Numbered from the stretch's first letter, positions 45,748 to 54,514 are shown. The stretch is 64,000 nt of DNA from Campylobacter concisus UNSWCS (GCF_000466685.1 NZ_ANNG01000011.1:42023-106022); one strand, 5' to 3'. Notes: generated by a model from the letters alone, not told the origin. Program-made: numbers and translations.

Positions 45748-45860
45748 CACTCCGCCAATTTTATAACTTTTATCACTTTTAAACCTTTCAAAAGTCCGAT
45801 ATATGCGACTTTTTATTGATATGGAGATTATATATTTTAAAGCTTTATTTTTGCTGATTT

Positions 45861-45893
45861 TCTGTAACAAAGTCTTAAATTCTCTGTAACGAG
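45861..45893 (+). repeat. Paired integrase arm-type sites, left end
   Basis: TCTGTAACAAAG at 45861 and TCTGTAACGAG at 45883, starts 22 bases apart. The right end of the island has the same pair with the same 22-base spacing. Their place 130-165 bases inside the core repeat is where arm-type integrase sites lie. Confidence 0.6.
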
Positions 45894-45939
45894 CATTCTG
45901 TGATTTTAAAGGGCTTTTAGAGTATTTTTAATAAAAAAG

Positions 45940-45960
45940 CTTGTCCTATTATCAGGACAG
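45940..45960. repeat. Terminal 20-base element, left copy
   Basis: CTTGTCCTATTATCAGGACA is itself an imperfect inverted repeat (GTCCTA / AGGAC) and is followed by GTTTTTC, so it might also end transcripts. The right end carries a similar sequence in opposite orientation at 62917-62936. Confidence 0.5.
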
Positions 45961-46022
45961 TTTTTCTTAAACTTTTAGCTATAAAAATTTTTGATTTAAC
46001 AAAAATAAAGACTCTAAAGTGC

Positions 46023-46028
46023 TATAAT
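46023..46028 (+). promoter_or_regulatory. Probable -10 box of the toxin-antitoxin operon
   Basis: TATAAT in GTGCTATAATCTAC, 25 bases before the antitoxin ATG; AAAAGGAC follows as the ribosome site. Confidence 0.65.
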
Positions 46029-46052
46029 CTACTCAAATTTAAAAGGACTTTT

Positions 46053-46304
46053 ATGACTACCATGATAAACATTCAAACAACTGCAGATAATACCACTCTT
46101 GAAGCGATAAAGGCTCTACTTTTTAAAATAGATCCAGCTGCTATTTTTGAAACCTATAGTGAGCAGCAAAACTATCTTAGTAAAGAGGACGAAGAGCACC
46201 TAAAGAGGATTTCTGATATGGATGATAAAGGAGAGCTAGAGTATGTCTCAATGGACGAAATGAGTGCTCATGTAAATTCTCTTTTTAAAAAATACGGTGC
46301 CTAA
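46053..46304 (+). CDS. Type II antitoxin
   Basis: 83 residues, acidic, beginning MTTMINIQTTADNTTLEAIKALL and ending EYVSMDEMSAHVNSLFKKYGA. The small size, acidity and position directly before a RelE/ParE-like toxin with no gap between stop and start identify it as the antitoxin. I cannot place it firmly in a named antitoxin family. The DEDD-rich middle (KEDEEHLKRISDMDD) is probably the disordered toxin-binding part. Confidence 0.78.
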   Translation: MTTMINIQTTADNTTLEAIKALLFKIDPAAIFETYSEQQNYLSKEDEEHLKRISDMDDKGELEYVSMDEMSAHVNSLFKKYGA

Positions 46305-46592
46305 ATGCAGCAAACTCCTTATTTAAGCAAGGAATTTCTAAGCCAACTTGATGCGATTTTGGATTTTTACTCTAAGGATAGCGTTGAAATTGCTTGGATT
46401 TTTTATTGCGAGCTATTAGAAAGACTAAAAAGCATCTCTTATATGCCTTATAGATTTAGAAAAAATAAAACAATCAATAGAGAAGACACGAGAGATCTTA
46501 TCTTTAAAGGGTATGTGGTGGTCTTTCGTATAGAACAAGATCACATAAAAATACTTGCAATATATAAGCACAATCTTACTCCTTACTCATAG
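46305..46592 (+). CDS. RelE/ParE superfamily toxin
   Basis: 95 residues of the RelE/ParE fold: a helical first half (SKEFLSQLDAILDFYSKDSVEIAWIFYCELLERLKSI), MPYRFRKNK, then the strand pair DLIFKGYVVVFRIEQDHIKILAIYKHN. RelE-type members cut mRNA on the ribosome and ParE-type members poison gyrase; this sequence cannot decide between them. It abuts the antitoxin stop and probably stabilises the island. It converges on the relaxase gene with 10 bases between. Confidence 0.85.
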   Translation: MQQTPYLSKEFLSQLDAILDFYSKDSVEIAWIFYCELLERLKSISYMPYRFRKNKTINREDTRDLIFKGYVVVFRIEQDHIKILAIYKHNLTPYS

Positions 46593-46602
46593 AAATACAC
46601 TA

Positions 46603-47853
46603 TTAGCTTAAATTTATAGAGGCTATAGCTTCTAAATTACTATTTGGCTCTTGCATCTTAATCTCCACAGGAAAGGATATGCCAAAGTGTTCAAGCTCTC
46701 TTTTTAGCTTGATATTTGTATTTGCATGAGTTATGACTAGATTATAAATTTCTTCTTTTACTTGCCTTATCTCTTCTCTTGCAAACTCTATTTCACTATT
46801 CTTTTTGATAAGCTCTTCATTGGCCTTGCAAAGCTTATTTTTAGTAGTTTGCAGCTCCGTCTCTTGAGCTTTATATAAGCTTTCTTGATCGCTAAGCCTT
46901 GTTCTTAGTGTTTGATTTTCATGCTCTAGCTCTTCTACCTTTACTTTTTGCTCTTCACTATATCTAGTAATGATTTCTATATATGTCTCATCTTTTTCAA
47001 TGACAGCCTCTAGCTCTTCTAGTTTTTTCATAAGCTTATCATTTTCGCTAGCCACTCTAAAAGCTTTTAGTTTCTTATGCTTACTGCCACCATCTCCTTT
47101 TATCATTCCCAGAATTTCAGCATTTGTGTTATATACAGTTTTAAAAACGGTTTTATAGTCCAAATTTGGATCAGTTGTATTCTTTTTGAATCTTTGCATT
47201 TGGTTTCTGCCATTTACTAAGCTATTCCATTCTACATGAGCATGCTTTTGAAATATTGGTTCAAATTTTTCATATTCGAGTTCAGCCCCTTTTTCATAGT
47301 ATTGCTTGCCATTTACACTCTCTTTTATATGTATGTAATAAGCTCTGCCATCCTTATCTGTAATGTATGTGCCACCTAGTTTGCCATTTTCATCATGAAA
47401 TAGTGGAAATATCTCCTTGTTATCGCTCTTTCTCAAAAGGTGCCCCTCATCACTATGAATGTATAAATTTATGGGTTCAATATTTAAAATTTTGCTTACA
47501 GCTTTTATGGATTTTAGTAAGCTTGATAATTGCGTATGCTCGTTTAGTCCTATGACGCATTCATAGTGACAGTTTTGCTTTAGCGGCTTTTTGCCTTTAT
47601 ATTTATCTACTAGCTTGATCTTGCCAAGATATGATACTTCATACCTCATCTCATCTCTTCTTTTTTGCCATAAGTCATCAAAGCTAAGCTTATTTAATCT
47701 TATGTGTCTCACAGGCTTTTTCAAGATGCCATATTTTTCGTTTAGATAGTATCCTGGCATTAGGTAGCCAGGTTTTTCTTCTCTACTATTGTGAGCATTT
47801 GTTCGGTCACTAGCTAGCTCAAATGTTATATTTGCTTGTTGATTTTTAAACAT
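46603..47853 (-). CDS. MobV/Pre-like relaxase with C-terminal coiled coil
   Basis: 416 residues. The first part has SDRTNAHNSREEKPGYL, then CHYECVIGLNEHT and LYIHSDEGHLLRK, which resembles the HxDExxPH metal/catalytic motif of MobV-type relaxases. Residues about 285-395 form a long coiled coil (EELEAVIEKDETYIEI...LRTRLSDQESLYKAQETELQTTKNKL), a usual MobV feature. It would nick at oriT for mobilisation. The upstream region has strong inverted repeats. Assignment is from motifs only; the first MobV motif is not clear-cut. Confidence 0.62.
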   Translation of the reverse strand: MFKNQQANITFELASDRTNAHNSREEKPGYLMPGYYLNEKYGILKKPVRHIRLNKLSFDDLWQKRRDEMRYEVSYLGKIKLVDKYKGKKPLKQNCHYECVIGLNEHTQLSSLLKSIKAVSKILNIEPINLYIHSDEGHLLRKSDNKEIFPLFHDENGKLGGTYITDKDGRAYYIHIKESVNGKQYYEKGAELEYEKFEPIFQKHAHVEWNSLVNGRNQMQRFKKNTTDPNLDYKTVFKTVYNTNAEILGMIKGDGGSKHKKLKAFRVASENDKLMKKLEELEAVIEKDETYIEIITRYSEEQKVKVEELEHENQTLRTRLSDQESLYKAQETELQTTKNKLCKANEELIKKNSEIEFAREEIRQVKEEIYNLVITHANTNIKLKRELEHFGISFPVEIKMQEPNSNLEAIASINLS

Positions 47854-47896
47854 ATTGCCTCTTTAATTTAATATCTATTTATAGTAATTATATGTG

Positions 47897-47967
47897 TTTG
47901 GGCAAAAATCATTAGCCTAAACCATTTTATTGCCCAAATTGGTTTAGAGAGCTCTAAACCTTTGGGC
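47897..47967. repeat. Multiple alternative inverted repeats upstream of the relaxase gene (candidate oriT)
   Basis: The order is TTTGGGCAA (47897-47905), CCTAAACC (47916-47923), TTGCCCAAA (47930-47938), GGTTTAGAG (47941-47949), CTCTAAACC (47952-47960), TTTGGGC (47961-47967). GCCCAAA-TT-GGTTTAGAG pairs with CTCTAAACC-TTTGGGC as a 16-base-pair stem with a 2-base bulge. The first block can pair instead with the third, so two folds exclude each other. It lies 44-114 bases before the relaxase ATG. Confidence 0.6.
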
Positions 47968-48250
47968 TCTGCGAGGCTTTTTAATGTAAAAGAGAGATTT
48001 GACCTACATTCTTTTAAAATATAAGTCATATTCTATAGCTAGACTAAATGAGTCCTTTATGCCTACCCCTGCTAGCTTGTTTGTGCATCATCTGCTACAT
48101 AGGCATTTTTCTAATCGCATATTTTACGTATTTTATTTTTTATCTTTAAAGCATATCTTTACAGTATGTTTCTCTGCTTGGCACTTCGACTACTAGCGGA
48201 TCACTTGATGATATAGTGCCTTTTATCTTATATCCACATAGACAGCGATA
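47968..48250. other. Noncoding interval between oriT-like region and mcrC
   Basis: About 280 bases. A 65-codon + strand frame exists (47999-48196) but has no ribosome site and no family-like sequence. I see no other structure. Confidence 0.45.
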
Positions 48251-49513
48251 CTATCTTTTTTCTTTTATAGTTTCTAAAATCTTCTTAAGGTACTTTTTAA
48301 ATTCGTCAGCAGATGTTTTATTATCATTTGTTAATACACTGAGTATAAAAATTTTGTTTTCAGAACTATGTCTTATGTTTTTTGGCTCATTAAAGACGTT
48401 ACTTTTGGCATAGATTAGAATTCCAGTGTTTGAACCGGCTTTCTCCACGTATTGTTTTATTTGTAGCAAATTCTTGCAATCAGTTTCACCTATATAGGCA
48501 TTATAAAAATGCCTATATTTAGCATCCAAAACAGCTAAAATTTTCCCTTCTTCATCTTTTATCGCAAAATCAGGTCTCAAATCCAAGCCTGGAATTTTAT
48601 ACTGAGTCTCTAGGCTAAATTTACCGCCAAATTCGTCCAATGCACTTTTTATGAGCCTCTCGACATAAAGTTCAAAAAGGTTGGGCGCATACAGTAAATA
48701 ACCAAAATTTAGATTTTTGACGGCGCTTTCGTTCGTATATCTAGAATCTTGCAAAATGATAACTCTGGCGATTTGAAGAGCAATTTTGTAGTCTTTATAA
48801 AGCTCGTTCATAACGGATTTTGAGTTCAAAGCCGTATCTATGTCTCTGATACTCTTCATCTTGCCATTAGCATTGGCTAGCAAAAAATTCTTTATTTCTT
48901 TGTCGTAAAGTACGAATTTAGTGTTTTTTCTAACCAAGATATCGTAAGCTTTTAAAAGCACCCTTGCGACTACTTCGTCGGGCACTCGCGAGCTTTTGCA
49001 GCTTGAAATTTTACCCGTAAAGGGCTGATCTTTTTTGATGAAATTTTTAACGTCGAGGCTTCCGTGCATGGCGTAGTCTCTGAAAGGAATTTTCTTATAA
49101 ACGCTTGGAAAGCCGCTTAGCTTGGCTAGCTTTAAGCGGCTGATAAATGAGGCATAAAGGATGTAGTCCATAGGGATCTCGCCATTTATCTCGGCGACGC
49201 TACCGCCAGAGCTAAAAAACGACGAGTCGATAGTTTTAAAAAGCTCGGCTTCTAGCTGCTTACCGAAACGCGAGTTTATGATATACTCTTGTCCTTCAAA
49301 GGTAAAATGGCCTATGTAATTGCCAAATACATAGTTGCTGTCTTCATACTTTCTAAGTATATAGTGCGCATCTTGACCTTCTTTTATCTTTGGGTCAAAT
49401 TTATCATGCCGTCCGTTTAGAAATATTATGCCCGTCTTACCTTTTGTCATCTCATCAAAGGTTATTTCTTTTTGATGCTCGGCACACTTGCAACAGCTGT
49501 TATCTTCAAACAT
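48251..49513 (-). CDS. mcrC: McrC-like nuclease subunit of a McrBC restriction system
   Basis: 420 residues. The C-terminal part has a PD-(D/E)xK nuclease core: LRPDFAIKDEEGKILAVLDAKYRHF, with Asp and DAK as catalytic residues, preceded by APNLFELYVERLIKSAL and followed by LLQIKQYVEKAGSN. This is the McrC/5-methylcytosine restriction component. With McrB it would cut methylated foreign DNA. N-terminal CCKCAEHQ could bind metal. It follows mcrB by 4 bases. Confidence 0.88.
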   Translation of the reverse strand: MFEDNSCCKCAEHQKEITFDEMTKGKTGIIFLNGRHDKFDPKIKEGQDAHYILRKYEDSNYVFGNYIGHFTFEGQEYIINSRFGKQLEAELFKTIDSSFFSSGGSVAEINGEIPMDYILYASFISRLKLAKLSGFPSVYKKIPFRDYAMHGSLDVKNFIKKDQPFTGKISSCKSSRVPDEVVARVLLKAYDILVRKNTKFVLYDKEIKNFLLANANGKMKSIRDIDTALNSKSVMNELYKDYKIALQIARVIILQDSRYTNESAVKNLNFGYLLYAPNLFELYVERLIKSALDEFGGKFSLETQYKIPGLDLRPDFAIKDEEGKILAVLDAKYRHFYNAYIGETDCKNLLQIKQYVEKAGSNTGILIYAKSNVFNEPKNIRHSSENKIFILSVLTNDNKTSADEFKKYLKKILETIKEKR

Positions 49514-49517
49514 CGCA

Positions 49518-51128
49518 CTAGCCTACGAAAATTTTCTTAGCCATCTTTAGTTTTTTCTCTACTTCGCCGTCGCCAAACTGTGTTCTGATATATTCACGCA
49601 AGATCGGTTCTATATGCCTATTCCAAATTTGTTGCTCACTCATTGCTTCCTTTTTGAGAAAATACGAATGCCCAATCTCATAAGCTCTACCTAAATTTAA
49701 ACCATCTTGTTCTTGCTTGCCATTTAACTCATACGTTTTGCCAGTAATATATTGGTTTAAATTTTTGCATTTTGTCTTGTAGGCTTTATCCGTCGCATTT
49801 TCTACAGCCTCATAATCACACTCCATCAAGACCCACGCAAAGCGCCTTCTAAGAGCTAGATCAAAGCAGTCGATACTCTTATCCACATCGTTCATCATGC
49901 CTATGAAATATATGTTGCTTGGTATAGAAAACTCCTGCTTACTAAGTGTATAATTTTTAGTCTTTATGCTTTCACCTCGGTAATTCTCCTCTAAAAGCGA
50001 TAACGTCTCGCCAAATACCGCTGCTATGTCGGCTCTATTTATCTCATCAACTATGAAAAAGAAATTTTCATCAGTATTTTGTGCTGCTTTTAAGCAAAAT
50101 TCTTTAAATATGCCGTTTGTCAAAGCTAAATTTAAATTTCCGTTTTGTATGCCGATCGGTTTTATGCCGTCTATAAAATCCTCGTATTCAAAACCGCCAT
50201 GAAACTGTACCCACTCGGTTCTATCGCGGTTCGGATCTAAAATATCAAGGCAATCTTTTACAAATTTTGTCTTGCCGGTTCCAGGTGCACCGTAGTAGAT
50301 GATATTTTTTATACCATTTTGAGTTAATTCGTCAAATTCATCAGGAATGCACCTAGACAAAATGCCAAAAATATCCCTTAAAGCACCGCCATATTTTTCA
50401 TATACCTCTTTCTCTTCATCTGTTAGTGTTTCTATAAATTTTCCAGTATCTATATGTCCGTATCCATTTGGGACCGTTGTATTTGAATTTCTTGCTACAT
50501 AATTTTTAAATTTGCAAATTATTCTATTAATAACAAAAAACTCTCTAAGTCTTTTAGCAAGCTCATCATCAACTGGCTTTACAGTGCCATCTTTAATGTA
50601 AAAATTTACATCACCTTTTTGAAAGTATTCAAGTAGTCTTTGAAATATATTTAAGTAAAAGATCGTATGAGTATCTTTGATATTTAGTCCTTTTTTACAA
50701 ATTTCTAAAATATCATAAAAAGCAGTGTATAACGTGTCAAAATCATCAAATTTAAGATTGCTAAGTTGGTGTAGCAAAACTGAAAAATGTGTATTTGCTT
50801 GATCATTTATTTTATTTTTATCTATCCTTGTTTCTATCGTAAAATCTTTCAGTGGCTCAATCTTTGCTCTATCTACTATATGAGTTATATCACTTATACT
50901 TAGAGCTTTTTGCGCATTTTCATATATGTCTTCAAGACTCACTTTACTCCAACCATCTACTAGTGTAAGAGATTTATCTCCATATGGACTTTCTTCACAT
51001 ATAATAATATTGTTTTTATCCTGATCCCAATCAAAATCCTTAAACACTTTCAAATTTCCCTTGCAGTTGACAATCCTACTAAAAATCTTATTTACCTTTA
51101 GTATCTGCTCAGCTGTAAAGTTACTCAT
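49518..51128 (-). CDS. mcrB: McrB-like AAA+ GTPase of a McrBC restriction system
   Basis: 536 residues. Walker A IIYYGAPGTGKTKFVKDCL is followed by VQFHGGFEYEDFIDGIKP, and Walker B FFFIVDEINRADIAAVFGETLSLLEENYRG is a McrB hallmark. FIGMMNDVDKSIDCFDLALRRRFAW is sensor 1 and the arginine region. The N-terminal ~270 residues should recognise DNA or a modification but match no domain I know, so specificity is open. The gene is first in the mcrBC operon, with a minus-strand terminator of the preceding gene 24 bases upstream. Confidence 0.9.
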   Translation of the reverse strand: MSNFTAEQILKVNKIFSRIVNCKGNLKVFKDFDWDQDKNNIIICEESPYGDKSLTLVDGWSKVSLEDIYENAQKALSISDITHIVDRAKIEPLKDFTIETRIDKNKINDQANTHFSVLLHQLSNLKFDDFDTLYTAFYDILEICKKGLNIKDTHTIFYLNIFQRLLEYFQKGDVNFYIKDGTVKPVDDELAKRLREFFVINRIICKFKNYVARNSNTTVPNGYGHIDTGKFIETLTDEEKEVYEKYGGALRDIFGILSRCIPDEFDELTQNGIKNIIYYGAPGTGKTKFVKDCLDILDPNRDRTEWVQFHGGFEYEDFIDGIKPIGIQNGNLNLALTNGIFKEFCLKAAQNTDENFFFIVDEINRADIAAVFGETLSLLEENYRGESIKTKNYTLSKQEFSIPSNIYFIGMMNDVDKSIDCFDLALRRRFAWVLMECDYEAVENATDKAYKTKCKNLNQYITGKTYELNGKQEQDGLNLGRAYEIGHSYFLKKEAMSEQQIWNRHIEPILREYIRTQFGDGEVEKKLKMAKKIFVG

Positions 51129-51144
51129 TGTATTCTCCTAAATT

Positions 51145-51168
51145 TTAAAAAGCTCCCGCAAGGGGAGC
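51145..51168 (-). terminator. Terminator between the DUF1566 gene and mcrB
   Basis: On the minus strand, GCTCCC-CTTGC-GGGAGC followed by TTTTTAAAATTT. It isolates mcrBC from the DUF1566 genes. Confidence 0.8.
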
Positions 51169-51228
51169 AAAAAGCTTTTTAAAGCATCGCCATTAAGTCT
51201 AAATTTCTCAAAAAAGAAATTTCAAAAA

Positions 51229-51681
51229 TCAATACTGTCGGACGCACCGCACGAAGTAGTGTTGAGGAAAATCGCGCCCGTCTTCACTACCATCCTCGAA
51301 ACGCACTACACATGCGCGAGACGAGTGGCCGGCACGTTTAGTTTGGCTCCAATACCATGGATAATCAGAGTCTGTTATGTATTTAAAAGCCGCATTTAGA
51401 GCAGGTTTATATCTACCATTATCCACTATACTTAGTAGCTCCGCTCTGGTCGGTAGCCTCCAGTCTTTGTATCCGGCTAGGCTTAATGTTTTGCAGTACT
51501 CCTGTGCCTCCTTCCACGTTCCTTCAAATATTTGTTTTGCGTCCTGCCACATCAGTTTACCTAGCTTCTTTTCGCTACATACCACTACGTTTTTATCATT
51601 ATCTCGGTAGCACGTAGGGCTTAGTGCCTCTGCGTGAAGCAGTCCGCAAAGCAACAAAGAAACGGCTATATGTCTTTTCAT
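51229..51681 (-). CDS. DUF1566 secreted protein, copy A
   Basis: 150 residues with a signal peptide (MKRHIAVSLLLCGLLHAEA). The DUF1566 (Lcl C-terminal-like) fold is shown by LMWQDAKQIFEGTWKEAQEYCKTLSLAGYKDWRLPTRAELLSIVDNGRY and the end YFVRCVRQY; DWRLPT and the paired cysteines are diagnostic. It is likely periplasmic or surface exposed, function unknown. It is a paralogue of the next gene and ends with nearly the same DNA. Confidence 0.85.
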   Translation of the reverse strand: MKRHIAVSLLLCGLLHAEALSPTCYRDNDKNVVVCSEKKLGKLMWQDAKQIFEGTWKEAQEYCKTLSLAGYKDWRLPTRAELLSIVDNGRYKPALNAAFKYITDSDYPWYWSQTKRAGHSSRACVVRFEDGSEDGRDFPQHYFVRCVRQY

Positions 51682-51708
51682 CTTTTTATCCTTTCTTAAA
51701 TTTTAAAA

Positions 51709-52203
51709 TCAATAGTCCCGGACGCACCGCACAAAGTCGCGATTATTAGAAACGCCATAAAGGTTACTGGCGCCGAACCAGAAAGCCACGGCCCACGCAG
51801 CAGACGGGTCGTTGTTGGCTTTTTTGGTAGAGCTCCAGTACCAGCCGTAGATTTTTTCGCCTCTGTCGCTCATCTTGTATGCGATGTTTTGAAAGGCTTT
51901 GTTTATCGTAGGGCTGTCCATGCCATGATCCGTGATGCTTAAAAGCTCTTTTATCGTAGGCAAACGCCAGTCATCAAAGCCAGCAAAATTTAAATTTTCG
52001 CAGTAGTGAATGGCTTCGTCGTAAGCCATCTCATGTAGAGGTAAATCACCGTCTTGCCACATCAGCTTATATATATTGTCTCTAACGACTTCCAAACGGT
52101 TATCTCTGCTAAATCCGGTAGTTATATCACCCACAACTGGGTCAAACGCAAACGCAGAGCCACAACACAGCAAAATAGCAAACATAAAAGCTATCTTTTT
52201 CAT
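51709..52203 (-). CDS. DUF1566 secreted protein, copy B
   Basis: 164 residues with the signal peptide MKKIAFMFAILLCCGSAFA. LMWQDGDLPLHEMAYDEAIHYCENLNFAGFDDWRLPTIKELLSITDHG, GWYWSSTKK and NRDFVRCVRDY define DUF1566. It is a tandem paralogue of copy A (27-base gap), diverged in the middle and loops. The family has a C-type-lectin-like fold, so variable loops may bind a ligand. It is divergent from the XRE regulator across 200 bases. Confidence 0.85.
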   Translation of the reverse strand: MKKIAFMFAILLCCGSAFAFDPVVGDITTGFSRDNRLEVVRDNIYKLMWQDGDLPLHEMAYDEAIHYCENLNFAGFDDWRLPTIKELLSITDHGMDSPTINKAFQNIAYKMSDRGEKIYGWYWSSTKKANNDPSAAWAVAFWFGASNLYGVSNNRDFVRCVRDY

Positions 52204-52281
52204 CTTTATCCTTTCTTGTTTTGCTTGAAATTAGACCTATTAACCTGATGATGTATGTTAGTTCATAAAAACTATCACTAT

Positions 52282-52327
52282 TAAGAATAAATTTACTATA
52301 CGGATAATTTTATTAGAATTATTCTTA
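52282..52327. promoter_or_regulatory. Inverted repeat in the divergent DUF1566/XRE gap
   Basis: TAAGAATAA and TTATTCTTA, 28 bases apart, in the shared intergenic region of the DUF1566 pair and the XRE-family regulator. Possible operator; AT-rich background limits its weight. Confidence 0.3.
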
Positions 52328-52402
52328 TTGAATACTTAATTCATATAGTATTTTTTTATCAATTATACTTCTTAAATTTAGAGCAATTTCAAAGAGTGTA
52401 AA

Positions 52403-52834
52403 ATGCAAATTTATGAAAGAATAAATGCGATCCTAAGAAGTAAAAAGTTAAAGAAAAAGGACTTTGTCCAAAAATTTATAGATCTTGAACCTAGACTAAA
52501 AAGCACAGGCGAAGTGCCGTCTCTGCCATCTATATATAACTATCTCAATGGAAATAGAGAGATCAAAGCTGAGCTTATACCTTATATAGCAAAAGCCCTT
52601 GGAGTAAGCGAACAAGAACTTTTTATAGACGACCTTAATATCTCAAGCTTTTTAAAAGATATGGTCAATAAATGTAATTACAATGACAAAGAATATGAAA
52701 ATTTACAAAACATAAGTCGCATCATAGATCTTTGTCAATATGCTTCAGAGCCACTCTTATCAAGGCTAATAGAAATTCTAGAGAAAAACAAAGAGCAAAC
52801 GCTAAGACATATGAGAGATATTTCTCTTTTATAA
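52403..52834 (+). CDS. XRE-type helix-turn-helix regulator
   Basis: 143 residues. YERINAILRSKKLKKKDFVQKFI, then SIYNYLNGNREIKAELIPYIAKALGVSEQELF is the helix-turn-helix pattern of XRE/phage-repressor proteins. The C-terminal half is helical, probably for dimers. It faces the DUF1566 genes and precedes the 428-residue/ClpP/ATPase operon, so it may control either. Confidence 0.8.
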   Translation: MQIYERINAILRSKKLKKKDFVQKFIDLEPRLKSTGEVPSLPSIYNYLNGNREIKAELIPYIAKALGVSEQELFIDDLNISSFLKDMVNKCNYNDKEYENLQNISRIIDLCQYASEPLLSRLIEILEKNKEQTLRHMRDISLL

Positions 52835-52962
52835 CCACCTTCTACTCGCCATAAAGACAACCATACCTAGAAACTATGTAGTTAGAATAAATTTTATATT
52901 AAATAAAGTTCGTAATGAATAATATACTTGCAAATTTTTACTTATAGAAAAAGTAGTTCTCG

Positions 52963-53190
52963 ATGAAAAAGGCATTATTTGTTGTATGCTTTTTGGCTAG
53001 TATGGTGTATGGATTAGAAAGAGGTGCTACTAGCAATTTCAAATACATTATAGATACAGGTGTTCAATCAATCTATGTGCTTCAAAATAGAACAGACGGC
53101 TATGACTTATCATTTCAGCAATATTATTGCTTTGTTTTTTGGAAAACTAATAAAAATATAGATAGAATTTTGGTGAACGTAGTCTATTGA
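52963..53190 (+). CDS. Short secreted hypothetical protein, possibly truncated
   Basis: 75 residues with a signal peptide (MKKALFVVCFLASMVYG). The rest (LERGATSNFKYIIDTGVQSIY...) matches nothing I know. No good ribosome site is seen and the end lies in continuous sequence without a terminator, so it could be the remaining 5' end of a longer secreted protein gene. Confidence 0.45.
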   Translation: MKKALFVVCFLASMVYGLERGATSNFKYIIDTGVQSIYVLQNRTDGYDLSFQQYYCFVFWKTNKNIDRILVNVVY

Positions 53191-53227
53191 AATACTACGG
53201 GTCTATTAAAAACTACAAGGATAAAAT

Positions 53228-54514
53228 ATGTCATTCGAGGTTGAATATGATCTTTTTAATGATGGAAGTAAAAAGAAACCAAATAATAATCTAAAAATAC
53301 ATCAAACACCTATTTTAAACTCTCTTGTAAATACATATGCGCTCTCTCTTTTTGTTGGTAAATTTTATGATTTTAGTAAAAATGACCATGCTCTACTTGA
53401 AAAGGTGGTCGATAAAAAAAGAAATATGCAGACTGAAAAATTTATGGATGAAGTTTGCAAAGTTTGTGGTAAAGACGAAGATCTAATAGTAAATGTGCCA
53501 AGACTTCGTGGCTACATTAAAAATTTTGATGAAAAAATAGACAGCAAAAGAAAGCAGATAAATAAAAAGCTAAAAGAAGTATGTGAAGAGTTTTTTGCAC
53601 TTATAAAGCTAGATCAAAATTTAGTACCGAGCCAAAAACAGCATATAAATGATAAAAATAGTTACATCCTAGCTCCAAATGAATACCTAGAAAAGCATAT
53701 AAAATCTCTAAAAAGTAGGTCAATAGTTGATGATAAAAAATTTGCGTATATGCAAGACGCTGCTTTTATAATGATGTGTTTAAACTCAGGGGAGTACTTT
53801 TGGAAGGGCGAATACAAAGACTTTTCAAGTAGTCAGCCAGATGATATGACGCTTTATCTTTTAAGCTATGTTTATGACGAGGCAAAAGTTCAGAGATTTT
53901 TAAAATCCATGAATGTTTTGATCATAAAAAGAGGCTTTGTGATGGGGCTAGATAGGGACAATCAAGCGCTAGTTTTTAGCAATATGGGATCAGAAATTTT
54001 TGAGCTTGAAATTTTTAAAGATAGATATATAAGCTTTAGAGAAGATGACGCTTTGATTATATTTTCACCCGCATTTTTTGGTAACTTTGATCAAATTTAT
54101 GATGAAATTTGGAAGATAAAGCAAAATGTGATAAAAATAAAAACTACCCCTACTAAAAAGAGCTTAAGATCTTTAGATGACAGCTCTCTTTTAGATCATG
54201 AGCTTATATATCAATCCCTTAAAGATGAAAATATTTTTGTGTTAAGCAAATTTAAAAAGGAGCTAGATAATCTAAAAAATGACCTTTCTTACAAAAATTT
54301 TGAAATAAACAAAGATAGATACGCAAGGCAGTGGCTTATAGATGATATCTACGGACTATATCTTGCCACGCACGCTCCTTTTAGATACAAAAACTCTAAA
54401 GAGCTAGCTAAAATTTACTTTGAAGATCTCCTTGGTAAGAGCTTAAATTTATTCATTGATGAAAAAAGAACTCCTGCTTTAGGACATCACATAAACGATC
54501 TAGAGCTTTTATAA
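53228..54514 (+). CDS. Unknown 428-residue protein, first gene of a ClpP/VirD4-like operon
   Basis: 428 residues, charged, no signal peptide or membrane segment. CKVCGKDEDLIV could be part of a metal site (one CxxC). The N-terminal half is helical with basic stretches (DEKIDSKRKQINKKLKEVCEEFFALI); the rest alternates strands and helices (KSMNVLIIKRGFVMGLDRDNQALVFSNMG). I recognise no family. AAGGATAAAAT precedes the ATG. The ClpP-like gene starts about 100 bases after its stop on the same strand, followed at once by the VirD4-like ATPase. Confidence 0.75.
   Translation: MSFEVEYDLFNDGSKKKPNNNLKIHQTPILNSLVNTYALSLFVGKFYDFSKNDHALLEKVVDKKRNMQTEKFMDEVCKVCGKDEDLIVNVPRLRGYIKNFDEKIDSKRKQINKKLKEVCEEFFALIKLDQNLVPSQKQHINDKNSYILAPNEYLEKHIKSLKSRSIVDDKKFAYMQDAAFIMMCLNSGEYFWKGEYKDFSSSQPDDMTLYLLSYVYDEAKVQRFLKSMNVLIIKRGFVMGLDRDNQALVFSNMGSEIFELEIFKDRYISFREDDALIIFSPAFFGNFDQIYDEIWKIKQNVIKIKTTPTKKSLRSLDDSSLLDHELIYQSLKDENIFVLSKFKKELDNLKNDLSYKNFEINKDRYARQWLIDDIYGLYLATHAPFRYKNSKELAKIYFEDLLGKSLNLFIDEKRTPALGHHINDLELL

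Noticed and set aside
45728..45815. An intact tRNA gene at the left repeat
   Set aside because: Only the 20-base 3' end is tRNA-like; no T-loop, anticodon arm or 5' acceptor strand can be found to the right on the minus strand.
47999..48196. A 65-residue + strand open frame
   Set aside because: No ribosome site, biased composition, no homology-like pattern; probably chance.
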